Shown here: piece by piece, positions 1-8,749 of the stretch
Position numbering within the stretch: position 1 is the first letter of the stretch
Layout: each line of letters starts with the position of its first letter
Assembly (NCBI RefSeq): GCF_000813965.1
Contig: NZ_JWLI01000001.1
Coordinates: forward strand, 186,001 to 250,000
Source: Leisingera sp. ANG-M7
GTDB lineage: Bacteria; Pseudomonadota; Alphaproteobacteria; Rhodobacterales; Rhodobacteraceae
Direction of reading: 5' to 3'
DNA length: 64,000 nucleotides
The notes under the pieces: generated by a model
The model's database searches: none
Told to the model about the DNA's origin: nothing
The model's input: the letters and a program-made list of their open reading frames with translations, nothing else
Made by a program: the position numbers and the translations under genes

Positions 1-232
1 CCGGAAGCCCCCCAGCTTCCAGGCCTGAAATTGAATTGAAATCCAGCACTTCACGGCGGGCTTTTCCCCCCCTCCCCGGCAAAAGCCCGCCGCTGTGCGC
101 CCCCCTCCGGCAGAATTGCGCTGCTGTCGTAACCGCGCGCATTTATACGGAACCATCCTGCAGAGGCCGGCGTTATAGTCCCGTCTGCGGCCAGCAATAT
201 GGCCGCACCGGACCTGAAAATGGAGATATCAA
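1..232. other. Left-edge intergenic region
   Basis: No open reading frame here resembles a protein, and no tRNA or clear terminator is visible. The only functional signal is a GGAG ribosome binding site at 222-225, which belongs to the small lipoprotein gene starting at 233. The gene further left lies outside the window. Confidence 0.5.
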
Positions 233-508
233 ATGACTTTCCGCTGGATCCCTGCACTTGCAAGTTCCGCCGTACTGGGCCTTGGCGCCTGTACCAACCT
301 GACCCCGGAACAGCGCACTGTTGCCGGTGTGGCAGGCGGCGCCGCAGCTGGCCTGATTGCCGCTGACGCGCTCAAGGCTGACGACGACTGGCGGCTTATC
401 GCGGCGCTTGGCGGCGCTGCCGCTGGCACCCTGGTCGCCCAAAACAACCAGTCAAATCAGTGCGCCTATTCCCGCGGCGACGGCACCTATTACACCGCAG
501 CCTGTTAA
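233..508 (+). CDS. Small glycine-zipper lipoprotein
   Basis: The 91-residue protein starts with a short signal peptide ending in a lipobox (LGAC, Cys20), so it should be lipid-anchored after export. Two Gly/Ala-rich stretches (about residues 30-44 and 57-69) follow the small-residue spacing of glycine-zipper domains, which insert in or pack against membranes. The C-terminus carries two cysteines (CAYSRGDGTYYTAAC) that could form a disulfide in the periplasm. A GGAG site 7 nt upstream supports the start. The gene stands alone, facing the small lipoprotein at 591-743 across a 13-bp stem-loop. The specific role is unknown. Confidence 0.8.
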   Translation: MTFRWIPALASSAVLGLGACTNLTPEQRTVAGVAGGAAAGLIAADALKADDDWRLIAALGGAAAGTLVAQNNQSNQCAYSRGDGTYYTAAC

Positions 509-517
509 GAGTTTTTT

Positions 518-553
518 GATCTGGCGCCCTCCCCCCGGCTAGGGCGCCAGATC
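518..553. terminator. Stem-loop between convergent lipoprotein genes
   Basis: There is a perfect 13-bp inverted repeat, GATCTGGCGCCCT at 518-530 and its complement at 541-553, with a 10-nt loop. It lies just after the plus-strand gene ending at 508 and after the minus-strand gene ending at 591. A T-run sits 5' of the stem on the plus strand, not 3', so this is a stem-loop 3' end and not a textbook intrinsic terminator. Confidence 0.5.
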
Positions 554-590
554 TCCGGCTGCAGCCTGCGTTCAAGCCGCAGCCCTGGTA

Positions 591-743
591 TCAGCGTATT
601 TCCCCGCCAAGGTTCAGCCGCTGGACCGGATCATCCGGTGACGCGGCCTGACCGCTGAACGGGTACATCCCCGGTCCGCTGCACCCCAAAAGGGTTGAAA
701 GAACTGCGCAGATTGCCACTGTGCGCATCATCCGCATCGTCAT
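591..743 (-). CDS. Tiny (50-aa) lipoprotein
   Basis: A 50-codon frame starts with a basic N-terminus (MTMRMMR), a hydrophobic segment and a lipobox-like LLGC (Cys at about 20), followed by a short polar tail. A purine-rich GGAAAGGGG sequence precedes the ATG on the minus strand. The longer frame extending to 1109 overlaps the MEKHLA gene and has no protein-like character, so the short start is chosen. Function is unknown. Such small lipoproteins are common in this family and easily missed. Confidence 0.6.
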   Translation of the reverse strand: MTMRMMRTVAICAVLSTLLGCSGPGMYPFSGQAASPDDPVQRLNLGGEIR

Positions 744-856
744 GGCCTGTTCCCCTTTCCCGCAGCGCCTTTGCACCGCGTAAGAACACGCTAGCATGAC
801 GCCCGCGTGAGCGTCTGTGATCCGGGCCACATATGCCGTTTCCGGCAGGTATGCTG

Positions 857-1309
857 TCAGAAAAACCCGTACTCCCGGAAACTTGCTGCCTCTCCCAGCT
901 TCACGCCGTCCGGCCCCAGCAGCGGCCAGATCACCGCTCCCCGGATCTCGAACCGCCGCCCCGAGGCGCTGGTTCTGACGCCCGCATAATCTTCGATAAA
1001 CCCTTTGGCGCGCATCTGCGCAAACATCGCTTCGCGCTGCTCCCGGTGCGCAGGCTCCGCTGTCAGCCGCGAGGGCATCGCGGTCAGCTGCTCCCAGCCC
1101 ATCTCCCACAGCGCCTGCGCCGCCAGGTTGCCATAGGTCAGCACCGGATCGGCGGCGGTGTTATGCGACAGAACCGGGAATGGCGCGTGATAGAGTGCTT
1201 CGGCGTCCGCGCGATTGAGCAGCGTTCGGCCCGTCACATTCAAAAATGACGTCAGCAGTAGCTCTGCGTGCGCGGCTTGATAGCTGTTCTCCGGTCCGGG
1301 CACCTGCAT
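857..1309 (-). CDS. MEKHLA domain-containing protein
   Basis: The 150-residue protein matches, by recognition of its sequence pattern, the MEKHLA domain, a PAS-like fold found as a stand-alone protein in bacteria and at the C-terminus of some plant transcription factors. The stretch AEALYHAPFPVLSHNTAADPVLTYGN followed by ALWEMGWEQLTAMPSRL is typical, reading like a PAS core with a conserved Asn-rich loop. The rest (about residues 95-150) ends in a predicted beta-rich region. Ligand and partners are unknown. It lies alone upstream of enolase's terminator on the same strand. Confidence 0.75.
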   Translation of the reverse strand: MQVPGPENSYQAAHAELLLTSFLNVTGRTLLNRADAEALYHAPFPVLSHNTAADPVLTYGNLAAQALWEMGWEQLTAMPSRLTAEPAHREQREAMFAQMRAKGFIEDYAGVRTSASGRRFEIRGAVIWPLLGPDGVKLGEAASFREYGFF

Positions 1310-1400
1310 CTTTGCCTCTTAAGAAGTCTCGTAGGGGAGCAATAGACTGCGCTTGCCGCTTCTTCCAGCCGCCGGACGTTCAAACGGACCGGCAAACAGG

Positions 1401-1430
1401 AAAAAAGCCCCGCCATTCAGGCGGGGCTTT
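1401..1430 (-). terminator. Intrinsic terminator of eno
   Basis: Read on the minus strand, a 9-10 bp GC-rich stem (AAAGCCCCGCC / GGCGGGGCTTT) with the 5-nt loop TGAAT is followed by a run of six T residues. It lies 39 nt past the eno stop codon. This is a canonical rho-independent terminator. Confidence 0.9.
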
Positions 1431-1468
1431 CCTGCAAGATAGACATGCAAATCTTCCGGCCTCAGGCC

Positions 1469-2791
<1,323 letters not shown>

Positions 2792-2825
2792 TCATACCAG
2801 CCGCTGCAGGAAAGTAAACCGGGAT

Positions 2826-2868
2826 CGTTATCGCTAACACGCATAAAAGCGGCAGGTTAGGGCTAACA
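2826..2868. promoter_or_regulatory. Paired dyad operators upstream of eno
   Basis: Two 14-bp near-palindromes, CGTTATCGCTAACA (2826-2839) and GGTTAGGGCTAACA (2855-2868), each match the symmetric sequence TGTTAGCGCTAACA at 12 of 14 positions. Their centres are 29 bp apart, close to three helical turns. This resembles, from memory, the LacI-family CceR-type operator used for central carbon genes in alphaproteobacteria. The regulator assignment is inference; the dyads are directly visible. Confidence 0.6.
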
Positions 2869-2916
2869 AGGCGCTGTTTGCGCCAACAGGGTAGAGGATT
2901 TCCGCCAGCAGGGACG

Positions 2917-3810
2917 TCAGGCCGCAGCAGCAGCCGCCCGGCGGGCCCGCCGTGCCAGCCGCTGCTCGCGCACAAAGGTGTAAAGCCCCGATCCGATGAT
3001 CAGCGCAGCCCCTGTCAGCGTCAGTGCATCCGGCCTTTCGCCAAAGACCAGCACGCCCGCCAGGATCGAAAACAACAGCCTAGTATAGCGGAACGGCGTC
3101 ACCGCAGAGGCATCCCCCACCCGCGTTGCCGTGACAATGCCGTAATACCCCAGCACGCCGAACAGCACACCGCCTGCCAGCATCAGGTATTCATTCTGCT
3201 CCATCACCTGCGCGTCGCCAGGGGTGAACGCAAGCAGTAGCAGACCCGCAGGAATGACCGACAGGAACGCCTGAAAACTGACAATGGTGGAGGGCACCGC
3301 GCTGTCCATTACCCGTGTCATCAGATCACGCGTGGCAACACCCAGCACCGCGATCAAAACCAGTAATGCCGCAGGCTCAAAGCTGTCCAGCCCCGGCCGG
3401 ATGATCAGCAGCACCCCGGCAAAACCGACGCAAATCGCCAGCCAGCGCCGCCAGCCGACCTGCTCGCCCAGAAACAGCGCAGCCCCCATAGTGATCACCA
3501 GCGGCGTCGCCTGAAACACGGCGGCCACAACCGAGATGTCGACCAGCGCTAGCGCCGAGGCAAAGCCCATTGCCGATACCGCCTCTGTCCCCGCACGCAG
3601 TACGGGCCGCAGCCGCCAGGACCGCGGCGCAAACAGGTTGTGCCCTTGCATCTTGGCCATTACCGCAAAGACCAGCCCGCTGCCAACACCAAGGCAGATC
3701 AGGATCTGCCCGACGGGCAAGGTACCGGACAGCTGCTTGATGAACATGTCTTCAAGCGTGAAGGCGGCCATCGAGACGATGACCAGCAAAATGCCGTGCA
3801 GGTTGTTCAT
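2917..3810 (-). CDS. EamA/DMT-family transporter
   Basis: This is a 297-residue inner-membrane protein with about ten hydrophobic segments arranged as two EamA repeats. Sequence landmarks are the N-terminal FTLEDMFIKQLSG, the mid-protein LFLGEQVGWRRWLAICVGFAGVLLI and the late LVFGERPDALTLTGAALIIGSGLY, all typical of drug/metabolite exporters. The C-terminus is basic and alanine-rich, so probably cytoplasmic. The ATG at 3810 gives the usual length; a frame 17 codons longer has no support. Substrate cannot be inferred. This is one of three such transporters in the window. Confidence 0.85.
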   Translation of the reverse strand: MNNLHGILLVIVSMAAFTLEDMFIKQLSGTLPVGQILICLGVGSGLVFAVMAKMQGHNLFAPRSWRLRPVLRAGTEAVSAMGFASALALVDISVVAAVFQATPLVITMGAALFLGEQVGWRRWLAICVGFAGVLLIIRPGLDSFEPAALLVLIAVLGVATRDLMTRVMDSAVPSTIVSFQAFLSVIPAGLLLLAFTPGDAQVMEQNEYLMLAGGVLFGVLGYYGIVTATRVGDASAVTPFRYTRLLFSILAGVLVFGERPDALTLTGAALIIGSGLYTFVREQRLARRARRAAAAAA

Positions 3811-4064
3811 GTTCGCGCGTCCTGTATTGCAGACCGGCAGCACGCCAGACCATCCGGGCAAAAAACATCAGTGTCCCGGCGTGGGCAACTCCGTTTCCGA
3901 CGCCCTGCCATGACAAGTCGTTACGGCAACCATCAAGACTTCTGATATATATTAAGGAGTACCAGCTCCCGGTTGCAGCCGCAGCATATCGGCAGTGTCC
4001 CGGGGTTCCGCCGCACCACATATCGCGCCGCACACCGTTTCCATATCCAGCAGGAGACACCCTG

Positions 4065-4628
4065 ATGCCAGACTTCGACCCGCTGAATTCACTGATCAAA
4101 ACCGCCAAGGACGCCGAGAAGGCGATCGACGAGCTTGGCAAATCCGCCGTGGATGAAATCAGGGCAGCCATGCATGATGCCAACAAGGCGGAGAACAAGA
4201 GCTATCCCATCGCCTATGAGCACATGAAACGTTCCATTGATGGCAAGGGGAACATCAGTCACGGGGTGAAATCAAAAATCTCGCAAGCCATCCTGAACAG
4301 CGCGGAACTGCGCAAGATTGCTGCAAAGCACAAGAATCCGGTCAAGCTGAAGAATGTGACGATCTTCTTCGTCAAGAACCGCGACCTTGCCAGAACACTG
4401 TATCAGGCGTCCCTCTCCGGCAATCTGACCCCCAAGGGCAAGACGTTCGAATTCGATGGAACAGTGAACGATGTCTATGACTTCCGCTGGGACTGGGTCC
4501 CCAAGAAGAAAACAGTCAGAGGGTTCAAGCTGCGCTATGCAGGCAATGCCGCTTATCTGGCGCAGCAAATGAAACTGATGAAGTCCTACAAGATCACGGT
4601 GCAGATCAAAGGCGAAGCCAAGCTGTAG
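4065..4628 (+). CDS. Uncharacterised 187-aa protein, atypical composition
   Basis: I do not recognise a family. The protein has no signal peptide or membrane segment, is Lys-rich and soluble in appearance. It begins with a helical region (residues 1-50) and ends with predicted beta strands. The segment FDGTVNDVYDFRWDW (about residues 129-143) loosely recalls GTxxDxYDF motifs seen in the C-terminal parts of some bacterial toxins, but this is weak. A strong AGGAG site precedes the ATG. By eye the GC content is clearly lower than in its neighbours, and it sits alone between convergent and divergent core genes, consistent with recent acquisition. Confidence 0.7.
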   Translation: MPDFDPLNSLIKTAKDAEKAIDELGKSAVDEIRAAMHDANKAENKSYPIAYEHMKRSIDGKGNISHGVKSKISQAILNSAELRKIAAKHKNPVKLKNVTIFFVKNRDLARTLYQASLSGNLTPKGKTFEFDGTVNDVYDFRWDWVPKKKTVRGFKLRYAGNAAYLAQQMKLMKSYKITVQIKGEAKL

Positions 4629-4650
4629 CTTGGCCAGTTCTCCGGCAGGT

Positions 4651-5064
4651 TCAGGCCTTCTTGGCCGGCACCCCGTAAAGCTCCAGCTTGTGCCCGCGCA
4701 GTTCATAGCCCAGCTTACGCGCGATCCGCTCCTGCAGTGCCTCGATTTCCGGGTCGCAGAACTCAATCACCTCGCCGGTGTTCATGTCGATCAGGTGGTC
4801 ATGATGCTCACGTTCAGCATCCTCATACCGCGCCCGCCCATCGCCGAACTCCAGCCGTTCCAGAATCCCCGCTTCCTCGAACAGCTTCACAGTGCGGTAC
4901 ACTGTGGCGATGGAAATCCCCGCGTCCATCGCGCTGGCGCGCGTATACAGCTCCTCGACATCCGGATGATCATCGCTGTCCTGCAGCACCTGGGCAATCA
5001 CCCGGCGCTGGCCGGTCATGCGCAGCCCCTTGGCCTCGCAGCGGGCGATAATCGTCTTTCGCAT
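4651..5064 (-). CDS. fur: Fur-family regulator (Fur/Mur type)
   Basis: This 137-residue protein has an N-terminal winged helix (GLRMTGQRRVIAQVL, then SIATVYRTVKLFEEAGI) and a C-terminal dimerisation and metal-binding domain with HHDHLIDM. Wording such as ERLEFGDGRARYE and LELYG matches the alphaproteobacterial Fur group that usually acts as Mur, the Mn-responsive repressor of sitABCD-type uptake, rather than Irr. It lacks an Irr-type haem regulatory motif. Whether it senses Mn or Fe here is inferred from the family. It is a single gene convergent with the orphan gene at 4065-4628. Confidence 0.9.
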   Translation of the reverse strand: MRKTIIARCEAKGLRMTGQRRVIAQVLQDSDDHPDVEELYTRASAMDAGISIATVYRTVKLFEEAGILERLEFGDGRARYEDAEREHHDHLIDMNTGEVIEFCDPEIEALQERIARKLGYELRGHKLELYGVPAKKA

Positions 5065-5414
5065 CTCTTCCTCGTGGTTTTCTGACCTTCCTCTTTAACG
5101 GATGCATTCTGCGGCGAAAACAGGCTTTTCACCCGTATCAAAGCTTGACAAACACCTTATCCACAGCCATTTGGCGCACAGGCATCCCTCCCTGCCGCGT
5201 GAGCAGAGGCCATGAGACCGGGCGCGCATCCAGCGCATGACAATATTCCGGGGTCTAGTGATATGCCGCCATTCCCAAGATCACGCGTGGGGATTGCAGA
5301 GGCCAGCGGCCTGGCATCCGGCCAGCGCGCGCCCGAGGTCCCTGCCCCGCATGAACCCGCTGCCGCGCAGCGGACCCGGCCCGTGCAGACCGCAGGGCCG
5401 TGAAAGGACGATAC
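5065..5414. other. 350-bp divergent region between fur and DEAD-box helicase
   Basis: No credible gene is present. A TTGACA hexamer lies at 5145-5150, but no good -10 hexamer follows at 16-18 bp, so no promoter is called. The helicase mRNA may have a long GC-rich leader with several short inverted repeats, as is common for RNA helicase genes. Confidence 0.4.
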
Positions 5415-6731
5415 GTGACTGAATTTTCGACCATGGGGCTGCCTGAGAAGCTCCTCGCCCGCCTCAAGGACATGGGTCTGAACGACCCCACCCCGATCCA
5501 GGCCCGCGCCATTCCCCATGCCCTGAACGGCAAGGACGTGCTGGGCCTGGCGCAGACCGGCACCGGCAAAACCGCCGCATTCGGTGTGCCGCTGGTGGCA
5601 CGGATGCTGGAATACGGCCGCAAGCCCGCCGCGATGACCGTGCGCGGCCTGGTGCTGGCGCCGACCCGCGAGCTGGCCAACCAGATCGCCGACACGCTGA
5701 AGGGCCTGACCGAGGGCACCCCGATGAAAGTGGGCCTGGTGGTCGGCGGTGTTTCCATCAACCCGCAGATCGCCCGCATCGCCAAGGGCACCGACATCCT
5801 GGTTGCCACCCCCGGCCGCCTGATCGACATCCTCGACCGCGGCGCGCTGGACCTCGGCTCCTGTGATTTCCTGGTGCTGGACGAGGCCGACCAGATGCTG
5901 GACCTCGGCTTCATCCACACGCTGCGCAAGATCGCGGCGCTGATCCCGGCAGAACGCCAGACCATGCTGTTCTCGGCCACCATGCCCAAACAGATGAACG
6001 AGATCGCCAACTCCTACCTGCAAAGCCCGGTCCGGATCGAGGTCTCACCTCCGGGCAAGGCCGCCGACAAGATCACCCAGTCGGTGCATTTCATCGCCAA
6101 GGCCGCCAAGCTGGACCTGCTGAAGGAACTGCTGAACGAGCACAAGGACGAACGCACCCTGGTCTTCGGCCGCACCAAATGGGGCATGGAGAAGCTGATG
6201 AAGACGCTGGACAAGGCAGGTTTTGCCGCGGCGTCCATCCATGGCAACAAATCCCAGGGCCAGCGCGAGCGCGCGCTTGCCGCCTTCAAGGCAGGTGAGA
6301 TCAAGGTTCTGGTTGCCACCGACGTGGCGGCCCGCGGTCTCGACATTCCGGATGTGAAATTCGTCTACAACTACGAATTGCCCAATGTCCCGGACGCTTA
6401 TGTCCACCGTATCGGCCGCACCGCCCGCGCGGGCAAGGACGGTCAGGCAATCGCGCTCTGCGCCCCGGATGAAATGGAAGAGCTGAAGGCGATCCAGAAG
6501 GTGATGAAGATCACCATCCCCACCGCTTCCGGCCGCCCCTGGGAAGCGATGCCCGATCCGGCAGCCCCCGCAGGCAAACCGGGCGGCCGTCCCGGCGGAC
6601 GCCGCGGCGGCGGCAAACCCGGCGGCCAGCGCCGCCGCGGTGGCGGCGGCGGTAACAGCGGCCAGGGCAAACCGCAGGGCGGCAAGCCCGGCAACGCCCA
6701 GCGCCGCAGCCAGAAACAGCGCGCGCGATAA
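5415..6731 (+). CDS. DEAD-box ATP-dependent RNA helicase (RhlE-like)
   Basis: All helicase motifs are present: Q motif (DPTPIQARAIP), Walker A (AQTGTGKT, about residues 46-53), PTRELANQ, TPGR, DEAD, SAT, ATDVAARGLDI and HRIGRTARAG. The last ~60 residues form a Gly/Arg/Lys-rich tail typical of RhlE/CsdA-type proteins, which binds RNA non-specifically. The role is remodelling RNA duplexes in ribosome assembly, cold adaptation or mRNA decay. The GTG at 5415, with AAAGGA 6 nt upstream, is preferred over the in-frame GTG at 5400. A family A structured repeat begins just after the stop codon. Confidence 0.93.
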   Translation: MTEFSTMGLPEKLLARLKDMGLNDPTPIQARAIPHALNGKDVLGLAQTGTGKTAAFGVPLVARMLEYGRKPAAMTVRGLVLAPTRELANQIADTLKGLTEGTPMKVGLVVGGVSINPQIARIAKGTDILVATPGRLIDILDRGALDLGSCDFLVLDEADQMLDLGFIHTLRKIAALIPAERQTMLFSATMPKQMNEIANSYLQSPVRIEVSPPGKAADKITQSVHFIAKAAKLDLLKELLNEHKDERTLVFGRTKWGMEKLMKTLDKAGFAAASIHGNKSQGQRERALAAFKAGEIKVLVATDVAARGLDIPDVKFVYNYELPNVPDAYVHRIGRTARAGKDGQAIALCAPDEMEELKAIQKVMKITIPTASGRPWEAMPDPAAPAGKPGGRPGGRRGGGKPGGQRRRGGGGGNSGQGKPQGGKPGNAQRRSQKQRAR

Positions 6732-6740
6732 GCTCTCTCC

Positions 6741-6869
6741 GCCAGCGCCGGGTCAAGGGTCCCGAAGGGACCGCGCGAAACGCGCGGCTTGCCCTTGACG
6801 CGGCACTGGCAAACCACACATTTGAATTCGCGCCCAAGGGCAAATCTGCCCTTGGGCGCCTCTCAGCAT
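6741..6869 (+). repeat. Family A structured intergenic repeat, copy 1
   Basis: An outer stem GTCAAGGG (6752-6759) / CCCTTGAC (6792-6799) encloses two small hairpins. It is followed by a terminal stem-loop (GCGCCCAAGGGCA / TGCCCTTGGGCGC) and the shared end CTCTCAGCA. The same layout recurs at 14341-14467 and 16438-16618, always 3' of a plus-strand gene and in the same orientation. Confidence 0.75.
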
Positions 6870-6948
6870 ATAATCCCTGCGCTGAGCAGCAGCGCCACGC
6901 CCAAGCCTGACGGCAATTTGCCGGAAAAGGCGCGGAAGCGCGCCCGCC

Positions 6949-7653
6949 TCAAACCGCCCGCAGATCCGCCCAGACCGGCAAATGGTCCGAAGCGATATGG
7001 GCAGGCCGCCCCCCATGCACCCCATGCGCCACGGCCTGCAAACGCTTGCAATGAGCGATCCGGTCCAGCGCCCCCAGGGGCCTGAGCGCTGGAAAGCTGG
7101 GCCTGGGCGGCAGGAACTTCAGCGCCGGTGCGATATGCTCCAGCACCTGGCCGCGCGACCATTCATTGAAATCACCCGCCAGCACCACGGCAGCGTCATC
7201 ATGTTTGGCGGCCCGTGCCAGCGCATGCATCTGCTCGCGCCGCGCCCGGCCTGTCAGCCCCAGATGCGCACCAATCACCCGCACCACGCCCAGTCCAGTG
7301 TCCAGTTCCACCCAAACCGCACCGCGCGGTTCCAGCCCCGGCAGGGCGATATGTCCCTTGGCCCTCAGCCGAACCGCATTCCTGAACAGCACCGCATTCC
7401 CGTGCCAGCCCAGCGAACCCGCGCCGCCCAGGTCCGCCGCCTGCCAGCCGGTTTCCTCCACCAGGAAATGCGGCAGTGCCGCCGGGCGCGGCGGCAGGCG
7501 CTTGTCCGCCTCCTGCAACACAGCCACATCGGCCTTGATCCCGCCCAGCACCTGCAGAATCCGCTCGGGCCGCCGACGCAGGTCCAGGCCGATGCATTTC
7601 TGAATGTTGTACGTGGCAATCCGCAGCGTATCAGGCCTTTTGGCTTTCGGCAT
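6949..7653 (-). CDS. Endonuclease/exonuclease/phosphatase (EEP) family protein
   Basis: The 234-residue protein has the EEP fold signature: ATYNIQ at the N-terminus, LQEAD (metal-ligand Glu), the HLGLTGRARREQ segment, GDFNEWSRG and a C-terminal SDHLPVWADL. These provide the metal and catalytic His/Asp residues of Mg-dependent phosphodiesterases. Members cleave DNA, RNA, phospholipid headgroups or nucleotides; the substrate here cannot be named. Start at ATG 7653 with GGGGGA upstream; a longer frame to 7815 runs into the divergent transporter promoter. No signal peptide is present, so it is cytosolic. Confidence 0.85.
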   Translation of the reverse strand: MPKAKRPDTLRIATYNIQKCIGLDLRRRPERILQVLGGIKADVAVLQEADKRLPPRPAALPHFLVEETGWQAADLGGAGSLGWHGNAVLFRNAVRLRAKGHIALPGLEPRGAVWVELDTGLGVVRVIGAHLGLTGRARREQMHALARAAKHDDAAVVLAGDFNEWSRGQVLEHIAPALKFLPPRPSFPALRPLGALDRIAHCKRLQAVAHGVHGGRPAHIASDHLPVWADLRAV

Positions 7654-7775
7654 CCGTCCCCCTTTCGCTGTCCCGATCTTGCGCAAAACCCGTGCCGCCG
7701 TACAGCCCCGATCCGGCCGCCAGCGCCACCGGGTTCCGCTTGACTTGCCGCGGCTGCCCGCCTCCAGTTGCCGCC

Positions 7776-8654
7776 ATGACAGAAAAACGCCCCATCGACA
7801 CCTCCGGCGCTGCACTTCTGACCGGCTTTGCCCTGCTCCTCGCCTTCAACCAGGTGGTGATCAAGGTGACAGGCGGCGGCTTTGGCCCGGTGTTTCAGGC
7901 CGGGCTTCGCTCCGCCATTGGCCTCCTGGTGCTGGCGGTCTGGATCATCCTCCGCCGTCCGCGGCTCGGCCCGCTGCCCCGCGGCGCCGCGCTCTGGGGT
8001 GTGGTTGCGGGCCTTCTGTTCTGCTTTGAATTCATCTGCCTGTTCATCGCACTGGATGTGACCTCCGTCTCGCGCGCGTCGATCATCTTCTACTCCATGC
8101 CGGTCTGGCTGGCGCTGGCTGCGCATCTGCTGCTGCCCGGCGAACAGTTCAACCGGGTCCGCAGCCTCGGCCTGGTTCTGGCGATGGGCGGGGTGGCGCT
8201 GGCGGTTCTGGACCGGGGCGGCGGCACCGCCAGCCTGGCGGGCGATCTGCTGGCACTAGGTGCCACCTTCGGCTGGGCGGGCATTGCGCTTTGCCTGCGT
8301 ATCACGCCGCTGGCCGCAGTGCCGCCGGTCACCCAGCTTGTGTTCCAGCTGGCAGTCTCAGCCGTGCTGCTGACGGCTGCTGCGCCGCTGTTCGGACCGC
8401 TGATCCGCGGTATCGAACCCCTGCACCTCTGGGGGCTAGCCTTCCAGGGGATCTGCATCGCCAGCCTCGGCTATCTCCTGTGGTTCCAGCTGATCAAGAT
8501 CTACCGCGCCAGTTCGGTGGCATCCTTCAGCTCTCTTTCGCCGGTGCTGGCAGTGCTCATGGGCTGGGCGCTGCTGGATGAGGTGATCGGGCTGCAGGTC
8601 TGGGCCGCCCTGGCGCTGGTTGCTGCAGGCGTGTTCCTGATCAACCGCAAATAA
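7776..8654 (+). CDS. EamA/DMT-family transporter
   Basis: This is a 292-residue membrane protein with ten predicted transmembrane helices in two EamA halves (FNQVVIKVTGGGFGPVFQAGLRS in the first; SVASFSSLSPVLAVLMGWALLDEVIGLQVW in the second). It probably exports small metabolites across the inner membrane; substrate unknown. The ATG at 7776 is chosen over an upstream in-frame start because the extra N-terminus has no membrane character. It is transcribed divergently from the EEP gene, and it converges on selO. Confidence 0.87.
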   Translation: MTEKRPIDTSGAALLTGFALLLAFNQVVIKVTGGGFGPVFQAGLRSAIGLLVLAVWIILRRPRLGPLPRGAALWGVVAGLLFCFEFICLFIALDVTSVSRASIIFYSMPVWLALAAHLLLPGEQFNRVRSLGLVLAMGGVALAVLDRGGGTASLAGDLLALGATFGWAGIALCLRITPLAAVPPVTQLVFQLAVSAVLLTAAAPLFGPLIRGIEPLHLWGLAFQGICIASLGYLLWFQLIKIYRASSVASFSSLSPVLAVLMGWALLDEVIGLQVWAALALVAAGVFLINRK

Positions 8655-8694
8655 ACCAGATCTGTTCTGGTTAAGTAGGGCTGCCTGCCCCCTC

Positions 8695-8745
8695 TTGAGC
8701 CGTTCGGCTCAATTCACCCCCGGGGTATTTTGCACCAGAAAGAAG
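8695..8745 (+). repeat. Family C element, copy 1 (hairpin plus GTATTTT tail)
   Basis: A hairpin with 8-bp arms (TTGAGCCG / CGGCTCAA, 8695-8712) is followed by ACCCCCGGGGTATTTT and an AGAAAGAAG tail. The same composite occurs at 57503-57550, and a hairpin-less version at 20166-20194 on the minus strand. It lies between the convergent DMT transporter and selO genes, so it may act as a 3' end. Confidence 0.6.
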
Positions 8746-8749
8746 CCAG

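Noticed and set aside
5145-5173. TTGACA at 5145 as a promoter for the DEAD-box helicase
   Set aside because: No acceptable -10 hexamer occurs at 16-18 bp, and the site is about 265 bp from the start codon.
6741-6869. Family A element considered as a riboswitch
   Set aside because: All copies lie after genes and none sits in the leader of a metabolic gene; no known riboswitch core is visible.
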